Shown here: positions 1-6,138 of the stretch, in pieces
Layout of the letters: every line of letters starts with the position of its first letter
How positions within the stretch are numbered: position 1 is the stretch's first letter
From: Facklamia sp964471435
GTDB taxonomy: Bacteria > Bacillota > Bacilli > Lactobacillales > Aerococcaceae
Reading direction: 5' to 3'
DNA: 7,507 nt
Assembly: GCA_964471435.1 (NCBI GenBank)
Contig: CAYYGA010000065.1
Location: 1-7,507 of the forward strand
Notes under the pieces: generated by a model
Databases searched by the model: none
The model's input: the letters and a program-made list of their open reading frames with translations, nothing else
Told to the model about the DNA's origin: nothing
Translations under genes and position numbers: made by a program

Positions 1-1035
1 GCACCGGGCAATCCGCCTTATAAAGATTTTTATGATTTAAAGGGGTTGGACAATTATATTCACGACCCCTATCCAGTCCTTGAAAAATTAAAAGCCTTAA
101 AAAGAAATGAAAGAGTAGCAATTATTGGCTCTAATTTAACGTCTTTTGACCTAGTGAATTATCTAAGTCATGAAAAAGACCTGCATCATCCGATTGGTAT
201 TTTTACCATTGTGCCGTACTTTAATTCCCTGCGGGTGCCGCCTTACCAAGGACCTGCCCTAACCTATTCCTTAGACCCACAATGGATTAAAAAAGAAATA
301 GATGAGAACAAAGGTGTACTTCCTTTAGACCATATCATCAAAGCCATGCAAGAAGACTTAAAAGCCAATAAAATTGATCTGGCAGCTATCCATAAACAGT
401 ATGGCCCCGGAAATTTAGAAGCGACTTACCAAATGTATTTTGGTCAGGAACATCCTCAGCTATCAAAGCTACAAAAGTACATTGCTCATTTATCCGGAAA
501 CCTAGGCGACCTTTATATGGCTTTATCAAAGGAAGACCAAAGACGCTACCATGAAAAATATGCCTCTCTATTCGGCCACTATCAAGTCCGTCTAGCACCT
601 AAAGCAGTGGAAAATATGTATCAGTTATGGAAGCAGGATGAACTTTTTGTGGTTTCTGATTTGATGGATATCAAAAAGGAAAACAACTTTACCTTAAAAA
701 GTAAAAGTGGCAAAACTTATGAAGCCGACATAGTAATTAATGCTTCAGGCTTTGATTTTAATACCGACCGTATCGGCAGCCAGCAGCCTCTTCTTAAAAA
801 CCTTTTAAATAAAGGCTTCCTATTGGATAAGGATAAAAGAGGCTTCCTGGTAACCTGGCCAGAATGCCAGGTAATTAATCAGCGACACGGTCAAATGGAC
901 ACCTGCTTTTTCATCGGCCCCTGGATATCAAACACTCACTATGCTAATAATAATGTGAAGGCTTTGGTCGACAAAGCGGATGAGATTGTAAATCACTATA
1001 TGGATTTTAAGAGGAGTCATCCAGAGAGTAAGTAG
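1..1035 (+). CDS. FAD/NAD(P)-binding oxidoreductase-like protein, 5' end missing
   Basis: The frame is open from the first base of the window and ends at TAG 1033-1035, giving 344 visible residues. A TTG at 46 is an internal leucine, not a start, because clearly homologous-looking sequence (PPYKDFYDLKG, then YIHDPYPVLEKL) runs across it. A dinucleotide-binding beta-alpha-beta unit follows (VAIIGSNLTSFDL, about visible residues 39-51), and a second flavoprotein signature, DIVINASGFDFN, lies near residues 243-254. The C-terminal stretch CFFIGPWISNTHYANNNV is typical of the family. This fits the YdhS-like NAD(P)/FAD-binding proteins (NAD_binding_9 type), usually around 450-500 residues, so roughly the first third, including the N-terminal FAD site, lies outside the window. 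Substrate and pathway are unknown; the protein is probably cytoplasmic. The second glycine of the usual GxGxxx turn is replaced by asparagine (GSN). The next frame opens directly after the stop, so co-transcription is likely. Confidence 0.82.
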   Translation, partial: APGNPPYKDFYDLKGLDNYIHDPYPVLEKLKALKRNERVAIIGSNLTSFDLVNYLSHEKDLHHPIGIFTIVPYFNSLRVPPYQGPALTYSLDPQWIKKEIDENKGVLPLDHIIKAMQEDLKANKIDLAAIHKQYGPGNLEATYQMYFGQEHPQLSKLQKYIAHLSGNLGDLYMALSKEDQRRYHEKYASLFGHYQVRLAPKAVENMYQLWKQDELFVVSDLMDIKKENNFTLKSKSGKTYEADIVINASGFDFNTDRIGSQQPLLKNLLNKGFLLDKDKRGFLVTWPECQVINQRHGQMDTCFFIGPWISNTHYANNNVKALVDKADEIVNHYMDFKRSHPESK

Positions 1036-1081
1036 ATGAAGGAGTGGACTATTTATCGAAACCCTTTTAATAAACGGTCTT

Positions 1082-1513
1082 TTGTTTTTAGCATTTATTG
1101 GGGGCAGTGTCTATCATTTCAAAATACGAAAAGAAAGTATCTATCCCATAGAAATCACTAAACCGATGATAGCTATAATAATAATCTTACCCTTTTTCTT
1201 TTGTTTTATAGCTTACATTGCAGGCAATCAATGGTACTTCTATATAGTAGGATTAGCAGCAGCTGTTTTTGTGATTTCTAACTTGGTCGGAGCGGGCATT
1301 CACCCAAAAGGAATATACTATCACAGTACAGGGGTCGGTAATATAATTAGTAAACTTGCGAAATGGGAATATATCAGTAATCTTAAATTTGATAGGAAAA
1401 ATAATAAGTTAAAAAGCTTTAAACTTAAAAACACTCGGATTTACCTTGGTTACCCGGGCAAATACCAGAAACTAGATAACATTAATAAAATTGAAAAATT
1501 TCTAGATCGGTAA
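1082..1513 (+). CDS. Small membrane protein with C-terminal PH-like domain; start uncertain
   Basis: I do not recognise this gene with certainty. From TTG 1082 it encodes 143 residues. Two membrane helices are evident (about 30-47 and 51-72). They are followed by a soluble, beta-rich tail of about 70 residues (HPKGIYYHSTG, then KLAKWEYISNLKF and IYLGYPGKYQKL) that resembles the small PH-like domains found at the end of bacterial two-helix membrane proteins (DUF5673/YcxB type; an impression, not a search result). The start is a problem. TTG 1082 has no ribosome binding site and cuts into a hydrophobic stretch that begins further upstream in the same frame (FIETLLINGLLFLAFIGG), which is open back to the TGA at 1037-1039. 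A good AAGGAG at 1039-1044 is followed at proper spacing only by non-standard codons in this frame. The gene may therefore start at a rare codon, or have lost its start. It lies just after the oxidoreductase gene and 71 nt before the next small membrane protein, probably in one transcript. Confidence 0.55.
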   Translation: MFLAFIGGSVYHFKIRKESIYPIEITKPMIAIIIILPFFFCFIAYIAGNQWYFYIVGLAAAVFVISNLVGAGIHPKGIYYHSTGVGNIISKLAKWEYISNLKFDRKNNKLKSFKLKNTRIYLGYPGKYQKLDNINKIEKFLDR

Positions 1514-1560
1514 CAGTTATAGATTAGTCTCTAGACTCAAAAAGATACTATACCGGTTAA

Positions 1561-1587
1561 AGGTGATAAACTTGAGGTGATAACTTG
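1561..1587 (+). repeat. Tandem duplication of a ribosome-binding-site/TTG-start unit
   Basis: Two adjacent copies of nearly the same unit are present: AGGTGATAAACTTG at 1561-1574 and AGGTGATAACTTG at 1575-1587, differing by one A. Each contains a Shine-Dalgarno-like AGGTGA and a TTG. The second TTG (1585) begins the downstream membrane-protein gene. The first TTG (1572) is in another frame and meets TGA after two codons, inside the second Shine-Dalgarno. The duplication is seen directly; any effect on translation is inference. Confidence 0.75.
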
Positions 1588-2043
1588 AAGAAATTAAAGA
1601 GACAGTTATTAAACCTGGCGATTGGTGAGTTAGCAGCTTTAGTTATTTTTATTTTTGTTTACCGCACTTTTGACTTGGGAAAGGCGAGTTTAATCGCTTT
1701 TTCCTATCTCGTCTTTATCTTGTTACAAGGAAGTCTGTATTGGTTCTATCGGTACATCTTAATAGTTAGGAAAAGAAAAATTAATTCTAAGATGATTAAA
1801 TTTTTAAAGTTTTTTAGAATAATGAATATCATCGCAATAATACAAATAGGTATGGCGGTTCCACTTATACGATCAACTATTTTCGACTTGATGGCTGCTC
1901 TTGGAATATTCTTATTTGGAGTAGTTGAATATATAAACTACTACTGGTACAGGTTAAGCTATGGAAAATCTGGTTTTAATATCAAAACTTTATTGAATAC
2001 AAAGTTGAAAAAATCAAGTATCCATAAATTAATTAGTCAATAG
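1585..2043 (+). CDS. Four-helix integral membrane protein of unknown function
   Basis: This gene encodes 152 residues starting at TTG 1585, preceded by GAGGTGA at 1574-1580 with a short 4-nt spacer, and ending at TAG 2041. Four hydrophobic helices are visible at about residues 11-27, 35-60, 74-95 and 98-122. The flanks are positively charged (MKKLKRQ at the start; VRKRKINSKMIKFLK between helices 2 and 3). The tail is basic (NTKLKKSSIHKLISQ), so both ends are probably cytoplasmic by the positive-inside rule. There are no catalytic motifs. It resembles conserved uncharacterised membrane proteins of Lactobacillales; I cannot name a function. No convincing promoter lies in the 71 nt before it, so it is probably co-transcribed with the preceding small membrane protein. 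No clear rightward terminator follows. Confidence 0.72.
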   Translation: MKKLKRQLLNLAIGELAALVIFIFVYRTFDLGKASLIAFSYLVFILLQGSLYWFYRYILIVRKRKINSKMIKFLKFFRIMNIIAIIQIGMAVPLIRSTIFDLMAALGIFLFGVVEYINYYWYRLSYGKSGFNIKTLLNTKLKKSSIHKLISQ

Positions 2044-2166
2044 AAAAAACTATTACCTTTATTGTAGTCGTTAAGTTTAGGTGAAGGGTCTGTAATAACT
2101 GAGGGAAGTTTCCAGCAAAAAGTTTAAACTAATGAAAAACCAATAAACAAGCATTGAATAATGCAT

Positions 2167-2209
2167 AAAAAAATGAGTACTAGCAATCATTAAAGATTGC
2201 TAGTACTCA
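2167..2209 (-). terminator. Rho-independent terminator after the dps-like gene
   Basis: GAGTACTAGCAATC (2175-2188) and GATTGCTAGTACTC (2195-2208) form a perfect 14-bp stem with a 6-nt loop, extended by one further A-T pair. Read on the minus strand, the hairpin is followed almost at once by seven Ts (A-run 2167-2173 on the plus strand). It lies about 30 nt beyond the stop of the dps-like gene. On the plus strand no T-run follows the hairpin, so it acts mainly for leftward transcripts. Confidence 0.92.
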
Positions 2210-2240
2210 AGTTGTTATCACTCTAAATTTTTGCTTTCGC

Positions 2241-2702
2241 TTACGCGTCTGCTGATTTTCCTAAATAGGCTTTTAACATCCAGATATGTTTATCCGTGCT
2301 TTCTTTCATTGCAATCAACATATCATTTGAAGGGAAGTCTTCATGCTCATCTGTTAGTTCGGCACCTTTTTGTAATGATTCGGCAATCGTTTCTAAATCT
2401 GCTACAACTGCTTTTACCATTTCATCTTGCGAAAGATTTTTATCTTCTGCTTTTTCTTCAATTATTGAGTGGTCAATAAACTCTTGCAAGGTGGAATAGG
2501 GTTCGCCGCCAATAGCCAGTAGACGTTCTGCTACTTCATCTAGATTAGCTGTTACTTCATCGTATAACTCTTCAAACTTCTCATGTAATGTAAAGAAGTG
2601 AGGGCCTTTCACATACCAATGAAACTGATGCAAACGAATATAAAACTGTCCCTGGGTTGCCACCACTGTATTTAGATAATCTTTGACTTCTTGACTTGCC
2701 AT
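2241..2702 (-). CDS. dps: Dps-family ferritin-like iron-storage/DNA-protection protein
   Basis: From ATG at 2702 the gene encodes 153 codons ending at TAA 2241-2243. The sequence carries the full Dps signature: LHQFHWYVKGPHFFTLHEKFEELYDEV, then LDEVAERLLAIGG and a C-terminal DKHIWMLKAYLGK. The inter-subunit ferroxidase ligands known from Listeria innocua Dps (H31, H43, D58, E62) correspond to H28, H40, D55 and E59 here, with a constant offset of three. Dps proteins form hollow dodecamers in the cytoplasm that oxidise Fe(II) with hydrogen peroxide, store the iron and limit oxidative damage. The offset suggests that the chosen start is right or at most a few residues short. Only nine bases upstream (AAAATAACT) are visible before the assembly gap, so the ribosome binding site and promoter, where Fur/PerR-type control would be expected, are hidden. 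Apparent fusion with the upstream permease frame is an artefact of the Ns. Confidence 0.93.
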   Translation of the reverse strand: MASQEVKDYLNTVVATQGQFYIRLHQFHWYVKGPHFFTLHEKFEELYDEVTANLDEVAERLLAIGGEPYSTLQEFIDHSIIEEKAEDKNLSQDEMVKAVVADLETIAESLQKGAELTDEHEDFPSNDMLIAMKESTDKHIWMLKAYLGKSADA

Positions 2703-2711
2703 AGTTATTTT

Positions 2712-2811
2712 NNNNNNNNNNNNNNNNNNNNNNNNNNNNNNNNNNNNNNNNNNNNNNNNNNNNNNNNNNNNNNNNNNNNNNNNNNNNNNNNNNNNNNNNN
2801 NNNNNNNNNNN
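2712..2811. other. Assembly gap (100 N placeholder)
   Basis: There is a run of exactly 100 N, the conventional length for a scaffold gap of unknown size. It hides the 3' end of the permease gene and the upstream region of the dps-like gene. Because 100 Ns plus the flanking bases happen to keep one frame open, a naive translation joins the two genes into a 630-residue chimera. The true distance is probably greater than 100 bp, since permeases of this type continue well beyond the last visible helix. Confidence 0.97.
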
Positions 2812-4133
2812 TCCATCAGCTGTTGAATCATTGTAAGTAAAAAGAAAGCAAAGGGTATTCCACCACCGATTGCTAGAGCAATACTTGTTCGGTTAAATAA
2901 GGTGGATGCGAAAAAAGATATAGAACTCATGGCTAGGATAAGGAGCAAAAGGCCCAGACTTAACCAAAAGTAGGCTTCGGTATCAAATTTTAGAGCGTCG
3001 TCGACAGATCTGGCAGATGACACCATGGCATGGTTGGCCATTGTAATAATTTGCTCTTCGTTTAAGCCTGTCGCTTCAGTTGACGCCGCTAAGGCGTTGG
3101 GTTCCTTAACTAAGGTTAAATTTTCCTTTACTTGTTCACTCCCGACATTTAAAGCGTCTGCTGATGAATCAATAATCGTCTGTAACAAAAGTTCAGCGTT
3201 ATTTTCAGTCACCCTAACTTCTGGTTGAGTAGTTTCTTGAGACCCTTCCCCTCCTTCTGGTTCTGGGATATCTTCCTTATTTTCCAGACTGGCAATCTCG
3301 TCCATGACAAACTGATGGTAGGCATTGAGAGAAATACCTTGAACACTTGCGCCTGCTGTTAAGGCATCATTACTCGTTAAAATCATAGAAGGATTTTCAG
3401 CTAATTCTTCCGCCGTGATTTCAATGTCATCCTCTTCCACCGCTTCGTCATCTTCATAAATTTCAAAACGCTCGTCGGTAATGATTGCTGCCGCTTCTTC
3501 ATAGGAGCGGTCATGAATGACATCTTCTAAATAAATAGCATAAGCTTCTGTATCCATACCTCGCGCAGTAGCCGCTTCACGCATAGCTTGTTGATCTTCT
3601 TGAATTAAATATAAACGCTCAGAAAGATAACCTTCCTCATGATTTAAGGCTTCAGAGGCCGCTTTAATATCATCTGTAATTGGATAGCCGGAGACATTGT
3701 GATACTGAAAATGCGATGCACCTAAACCAGCTAAGGCAATCAGGGTGTACATTAAAATAACAGACAGAATTAAATAAATCGCTTTAGTAAAGATAACACT
3801 TGAACGTTTAATAGGCGTTGATAAAGTATAAGCCATTGAGCCCGAATCGACTTCATTCACTACCAGATTATTGGCTGTAAAAACCGCATAAACTATCCCA
3901 AGAATAACAGCAATCAATTTATAAAAGTTTTCTAAACTTCCTAAAAGACTGGTCATTGAAGACAATATGTTGGAAAAGGCTGTTCCTTCTGCTGCGGTGG
4001 CGATCGATGCATAGCCGGCTGCATCATAATTAATAATAAAAACGGATAAAATGATGGAAGCAACTAAAGTTATAATCACCCACAACTTCCAGTTGGCTTG
4101 GATGCTTTGTTTAAAAATTGGTTTTGAGAACAC
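2812..4133 (-). CDS. ABC-2 type exporter permease, 3' end lost in gap
   Basis: 440 residues are visible from GTG 4133. The GTG shares its first base with the TAG stop of the upstream ATPase gene, and the Shine-Dalgarno AAGGAGG lies inside the last codons of that gene, so translation is coupled. The layout is: helix 1 at about 17-36, helix 2 at 70-92, helix 3 at 116-139, a large hydrophilic region at about 141-386, helix 4 at 387-411 and helix 5 at 417-438, then the gap. This pattern (paired helices, ALSTP-like segment AYTLSTPIKRS after helix 2, SSISFFASTLFNRTS after helix 4) is that of ABC-2 permeases that work with BcrA-like ATPases in drug or peptide export or self-resistance. The 245-residue insertion is predicted to be outside the membrane. 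It is strongly acidic (EDDEAVEEDDIEITAEE at about 227-243) and contains degenerate repeats. At least one C-terminal helix must be missing. Substrate unknown. Confidence 0.85.
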
Positions 4134-5026
4134 TAGCCTTCCTCCTTGAAAGTCTTCGTAATATAATCTTCAAAGGTGACTTTGATTTCTTTAAAGTAGA
4201 CTAAATCAAACTGCTTTAAATCTTGAATGAGCTGATTAATGTTTTTATCATGAATTTGAACAAAGACTTGTAAGTCTTCTGCTTTTATTTTATCGATTTG
4301 ATAGCCTAAGCTTAAGAAACATTCAAAATCTTCTTGCGACTTAAATTCCATCCTGTAACATTTATCTTTGTTATAACGAATGGTTTCCATATCGATCAGA
4401 TCAATAATCTTACCTGCTTGGATGACTGCCACACGGTCACACACTTCTTCTACTTCTTGGAAGATATGACTCGACATAAAAATGGTTTTTCCTTTCTCTT
4501 TTTCTTCTTTTATTAGATCAATAAAAAGGTCCCGCATCAAGGGGTCTAAACCCGTAGTAGGTTCATCCATAATTAAAATATTAGAATCAGAAGCAAAAGC
4601 AGAAACGATGGCTGTTTTTTGTTTCATCCCTTTACTCATGGACCGAACATTAGCTGTCACGTCTAATTGAAGCAAATCACTGAGTTCTTTGGCATATTGC
4701 CAGCTTCCTCGTCCGGCTAAATTGATTTGGTTTTTTAAAAAATCTTCTCCAGTGCTATCGCCTGGAAAATTTATCTCACCGGGTATGTAAGACACATAAC
4801 GTTTAACTTCAGCACTACTTTTGGTGGCATCAAGGCCGTTAATCGTAATACTGCCCTCATCAGGCTTTAAAAAACCCATCATATGACGGATGGTTGTCGT
4901 TTTTCCTGCCCCATTGATACCAACAAAGCCATAAATTTCTCCTTCCTCCACGGCTAAAGACACGTCAAATATGCCACGGCCTTTGCCGTAATCCTTGGTC
5001 AAATGTTGAATATCAATATAAACCAT
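4133..5026 (-). CDS. ABC transporter ATP-binding protein (second of a tandem pair)
   Basis: From ATG 5026 the gene encodes 297 residues, ending at TAG 4135-4133. Walker A is GINGAGKTT (36-44), the Q-loop region is YIPGE (80-84), the signature is SKGMKQK (131-137), Walker B is LIMDEP (151-156) and the switch histidine is H187 in SSHIF. A C-terminal region of about 95 residues ends in EIKVTFEDYITKTF. It should hydrolyse ATP to drive the permease encoded next to it. An ATG at 5071 would add 15 residues, but ATG 5026 has AGGAG about 10 nt upstream and makes the N-terminus line up with the paralogue (MVYIDIQHLTKDYG against MSVIEVKHVTKDYG), so I prefer it. The start overlaps the upstream ATPase gene by 14 nt and the stop overlaps the permease start by 1 nt. 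The usual Q-loop glutamine is absent (PGE instead of PQ), as in the paralogue. Confidence 0.92.
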   Translation of the reverse strand: MVYIDIQHLTKDYGKGRGIFDVSLAVEEGEIYGFVGINGAGKTTTIRHMMGFLKPDEGSITINGLDATKSSAEVKRYVSYIPGEINFPGDSTGEDFLKNQINLAGRGSWQYAKELSDLLQLDVTANVRSMSKGMKQKTAIVSAFASDSNILIMDEPTTGLDPLMRDLFIDLIKEEKEKGKTIFMSSHIFQEVEEVCDRVAVIQAGKIIDLIDMETIRYNKDKCYRMEFKSQEDFECFLSLGYQIDKIKAEDLQVFVQIHDKNINQLIQDLKQFDLVYFKEIKVTFEDYITKTFKEEG

Positions 5027-5951
5027 GCTGCAAACTCTCCTCTCCATCAGCGACTGATTTTTCACGGTCATAAAAATCCATAAAATAGTCTTCTAAAGTA
5101 AATTTAATTTCTGAAATAAACTTGACGTCTACTTCACTCAATTCACTAAAAAGCTGCTGCATTTTTTCATCGGTTAAATTCAACTTGACTTGATTTTGCT
5201 TGGGTCTTTCAATTGGAATCACAAGTTTTGTATTGGTTAAAAAATGTTGATAATCTTTATAACTGGCGAACTCAATTTTAAAAGCCTTATGTGTACTCCG
5301 CTTCAGCTGATTAGCTTCAATGGTTGAAACAACCACCCCTTCTTTAATAATCGCAATCCGGTCACAAGTTGCATCTACTTCACTAAAGATATGACTCGAT
5401 AAAAGAATGGTTTTTCCGGCGGATTTTTCCTTTAAAATGAACTGAATAAAGCGTTCTTGCATAATTGGATCTAATCCAGAAGTGGGTTCATCTAATATTA
5501 AAATGTTTGGACTATGCATAAAAGCTGTTACCACAGCCAGCTTTCTTTTTGTGCCCAGACTCATTTCTTTGATTTCTTCAGAGGTATCCAATTCAAACAG
5601 CTCTTTGAGTTCTTCAGTTCTAGACCTATCTATCAGCTGTCTTTCTTCTGCCATAAATTCAATAAATTGATCCCCTGTATAGCCTTGTGGAAAAGCTAAC
5701 TCACCCGGCAAATAACCGATATCATGTTTAATGGTAGCAGCTGATTGCCAACAGTCTTTGCCGTTAATAGACAATTCACCTTCTTGAGCTTTTATAAAAC
5801 CCATCAAATGACGAATAGTGGTCGTTTTCCCGGCACCATTGGGTCCTAAAAAGCCAAAGACTTCCCCTTTTTCAATTTTAAAAGAAACATCAAATATTCC
5901 GCGGCCATGGCCATAATCTTTGGTGACATGTTTTACTTCGATCACTGACAT
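5013..5951 (-). CDS. ABC transporter ATP-binding protein (first of a tandem pair)
   Basis: This gene encodes 312 residues from ATG 5951, with purine-rich AAGGAAGTAGG just upstream, to TGA 5015-5013. Walker A is GPNGAGKTT (36-44), the Q-loop region is YLPGE (80-84), the signature is SLGTKRKL (131-138), Walker B is LILDEP (151-156) and the switch histidine is H187 in SSHIF. The C-terminal domain ends in EIKFTLEDYFMDFYD plus a short hydrophilic tail. All motifs fall at the same residue numbers as in the downstream ATPase, with no gap through about residue 200, and I count 34 identities in the first 50 residues, so the two arose by duplication. As first gene of the operon, it follows a promoter-like sequence in the region shared with the divergent TetR gene. 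The two ATPases probably form a heterodimer on one permease, or act as alternative subunits. The substrate cannot be inferred. Confidence 0.93.
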   Translation of the reverse strand: MSVIEVKHVTKDYGHGRGIFDVSFKIEKGEVFGFLGPNGAGKTTTIRHLMGFIKAQEGELSINGKDCWQSAATIKHDIGYLPGELAFPQGYTGDQFIEFMAEERQLIDRSRTEELKELFELDTSEEIKEMSLGTKRKLAVVTAFMHSPNILILDEPTSGLDPIMQERFIQFILKEKSAGKTILLSSHIFSEVDATCDRIAIIKEGVVVSTIEANQLKRSTHKAFKIEFASYKDYQHFLTNTKLVIPIERPKQNQVKLNLTDEKMQQLFSELSEVDVKFISEIKFTLEDYFMDFYDREKSVADGEESLQHGLY

Positions 5952-6009
5952 TTTTTTCCTACTTCCTTTTTAAATTACAAAGATTAATTAACTTACTTAT
6001 GTTTCTTTA

Positions 6010-6038
6010 TTTACATTTGTTATAGTTAGAATTATACT
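6010..6038 (+). promoter_or_regulatory. Candidate promoter of the TetR-family gene (P1)
   Basis: TTTACA (6010-6015) is followed after 17 bp by TATACT (6033-6038); each hexamer differs from the sigma-A consensus at one base. Transcription would start near 6045, leaving a leader of about 95 nt before the TetR gene. Its -10 overlaps the -10 of the leftward ABC-operon promoter, so the two would compete for polymerase. Confidence 0.5.
6021..6036. promoter_or_regulatory. Imperfect palindrome, candidate TetR operator
   Basis: TATAGTTAGAATTATA is an imperfect palindrome in which six of eight base pairs are symmetric. It lies between the -35 and -10 of the rightward promoter and includes the -10 of the leftward promoter. 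A repressor bound here would block both, as is usual for TetR-family autoregulation. AT-rich DNA makes such matches by chance, so this is only a candidate. Confidence 0.3.
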
Positions 6039-6058
6039 TGGCTCTATATTAAGAACAA
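6031..6058 (-). promoter_or_regulatory. Candidate promoter of the ABC exporter operon
   Basis: On the minus strand a perfect TATAAT (6036-6031) is preceded, after 16 bp, by TTGTTC (6058-6053), which matches three of six consensus -35 bases. Transcription would start near 6024, about 70 nt before the ATG of the first ATPase gene. A weak -35 with a strong -10 is compatible with a repressed or inducible promoter. Confidence 0.48.
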
Positions 6059-6086
6059 GATACATGTTTTTTTATCTGTTAATTAA

Positions 6087-6115
6087 TTGACACTTAGCAA
6101 CAAAATGTCTATTAA
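6087..6115 (+). promoter_or_regulatory. Second promoter-like sequence before the TetR-family gene (P2)
   Basis: A perfect TTGACA (6087-6092) is followed after 17 bp by TATTAA (6110-6115), which matches four of six -10 bases. Transcription would begin around 6122, inside or at the very edge of the ribosome binding site AAGGAG (6121-6126), leaving almost no leader. That makes it less attractive than P1 despite the perfect -35. Confidence 0.3.
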
Positions 6116-6138
6116 CTTTCAAGGAGCTATCATTTATT

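Noticed and set aside
853..872. Perfect 7-bp inverted repeat (ACCTGGC / GCCAGGT) inside the oxidoreductase gene
   Set aside because: It lies within well-conserved coding sequence, has no T-run, and is not near a gene boundary, so it is most likely incidental.
1522..1536. AGTCT-CT-AGACT palindrome between the two small membrane protein genes
   Set aside because: The two-base loop is too tight for a stable hairpin and no T-run follows, so it is not a terminator; no operator function can be supported.
2151..2164. Small hairpin GCATT-GAAT-AATGC as a rightward terminator for the membrane-protein genes
   Set aside because: It has only five pairs and an A-run rather than a T-run follows on the plus strand.
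2812..2820. Nine bases at the gap edge (TCCATCAGC) recur at 5043-5051, suggesting a repeat that broke the assembly
   Set aside because: Nine matching bases are not enough to break an assembly and may easily occur by chance in a window of this size.
5983..6087. ATTAATTAAC (5983-5992) and GTTAATTAAT (6078-6087) as an inverted repeat flanking the divergent promoters
   Set aside because: Each arm centres on the self-complementary TTAATTAA in very AT-rich DNA, and the arms are about 85 bp apart. Chance is a sufficient explanation, though a looping role cannot be excluded.
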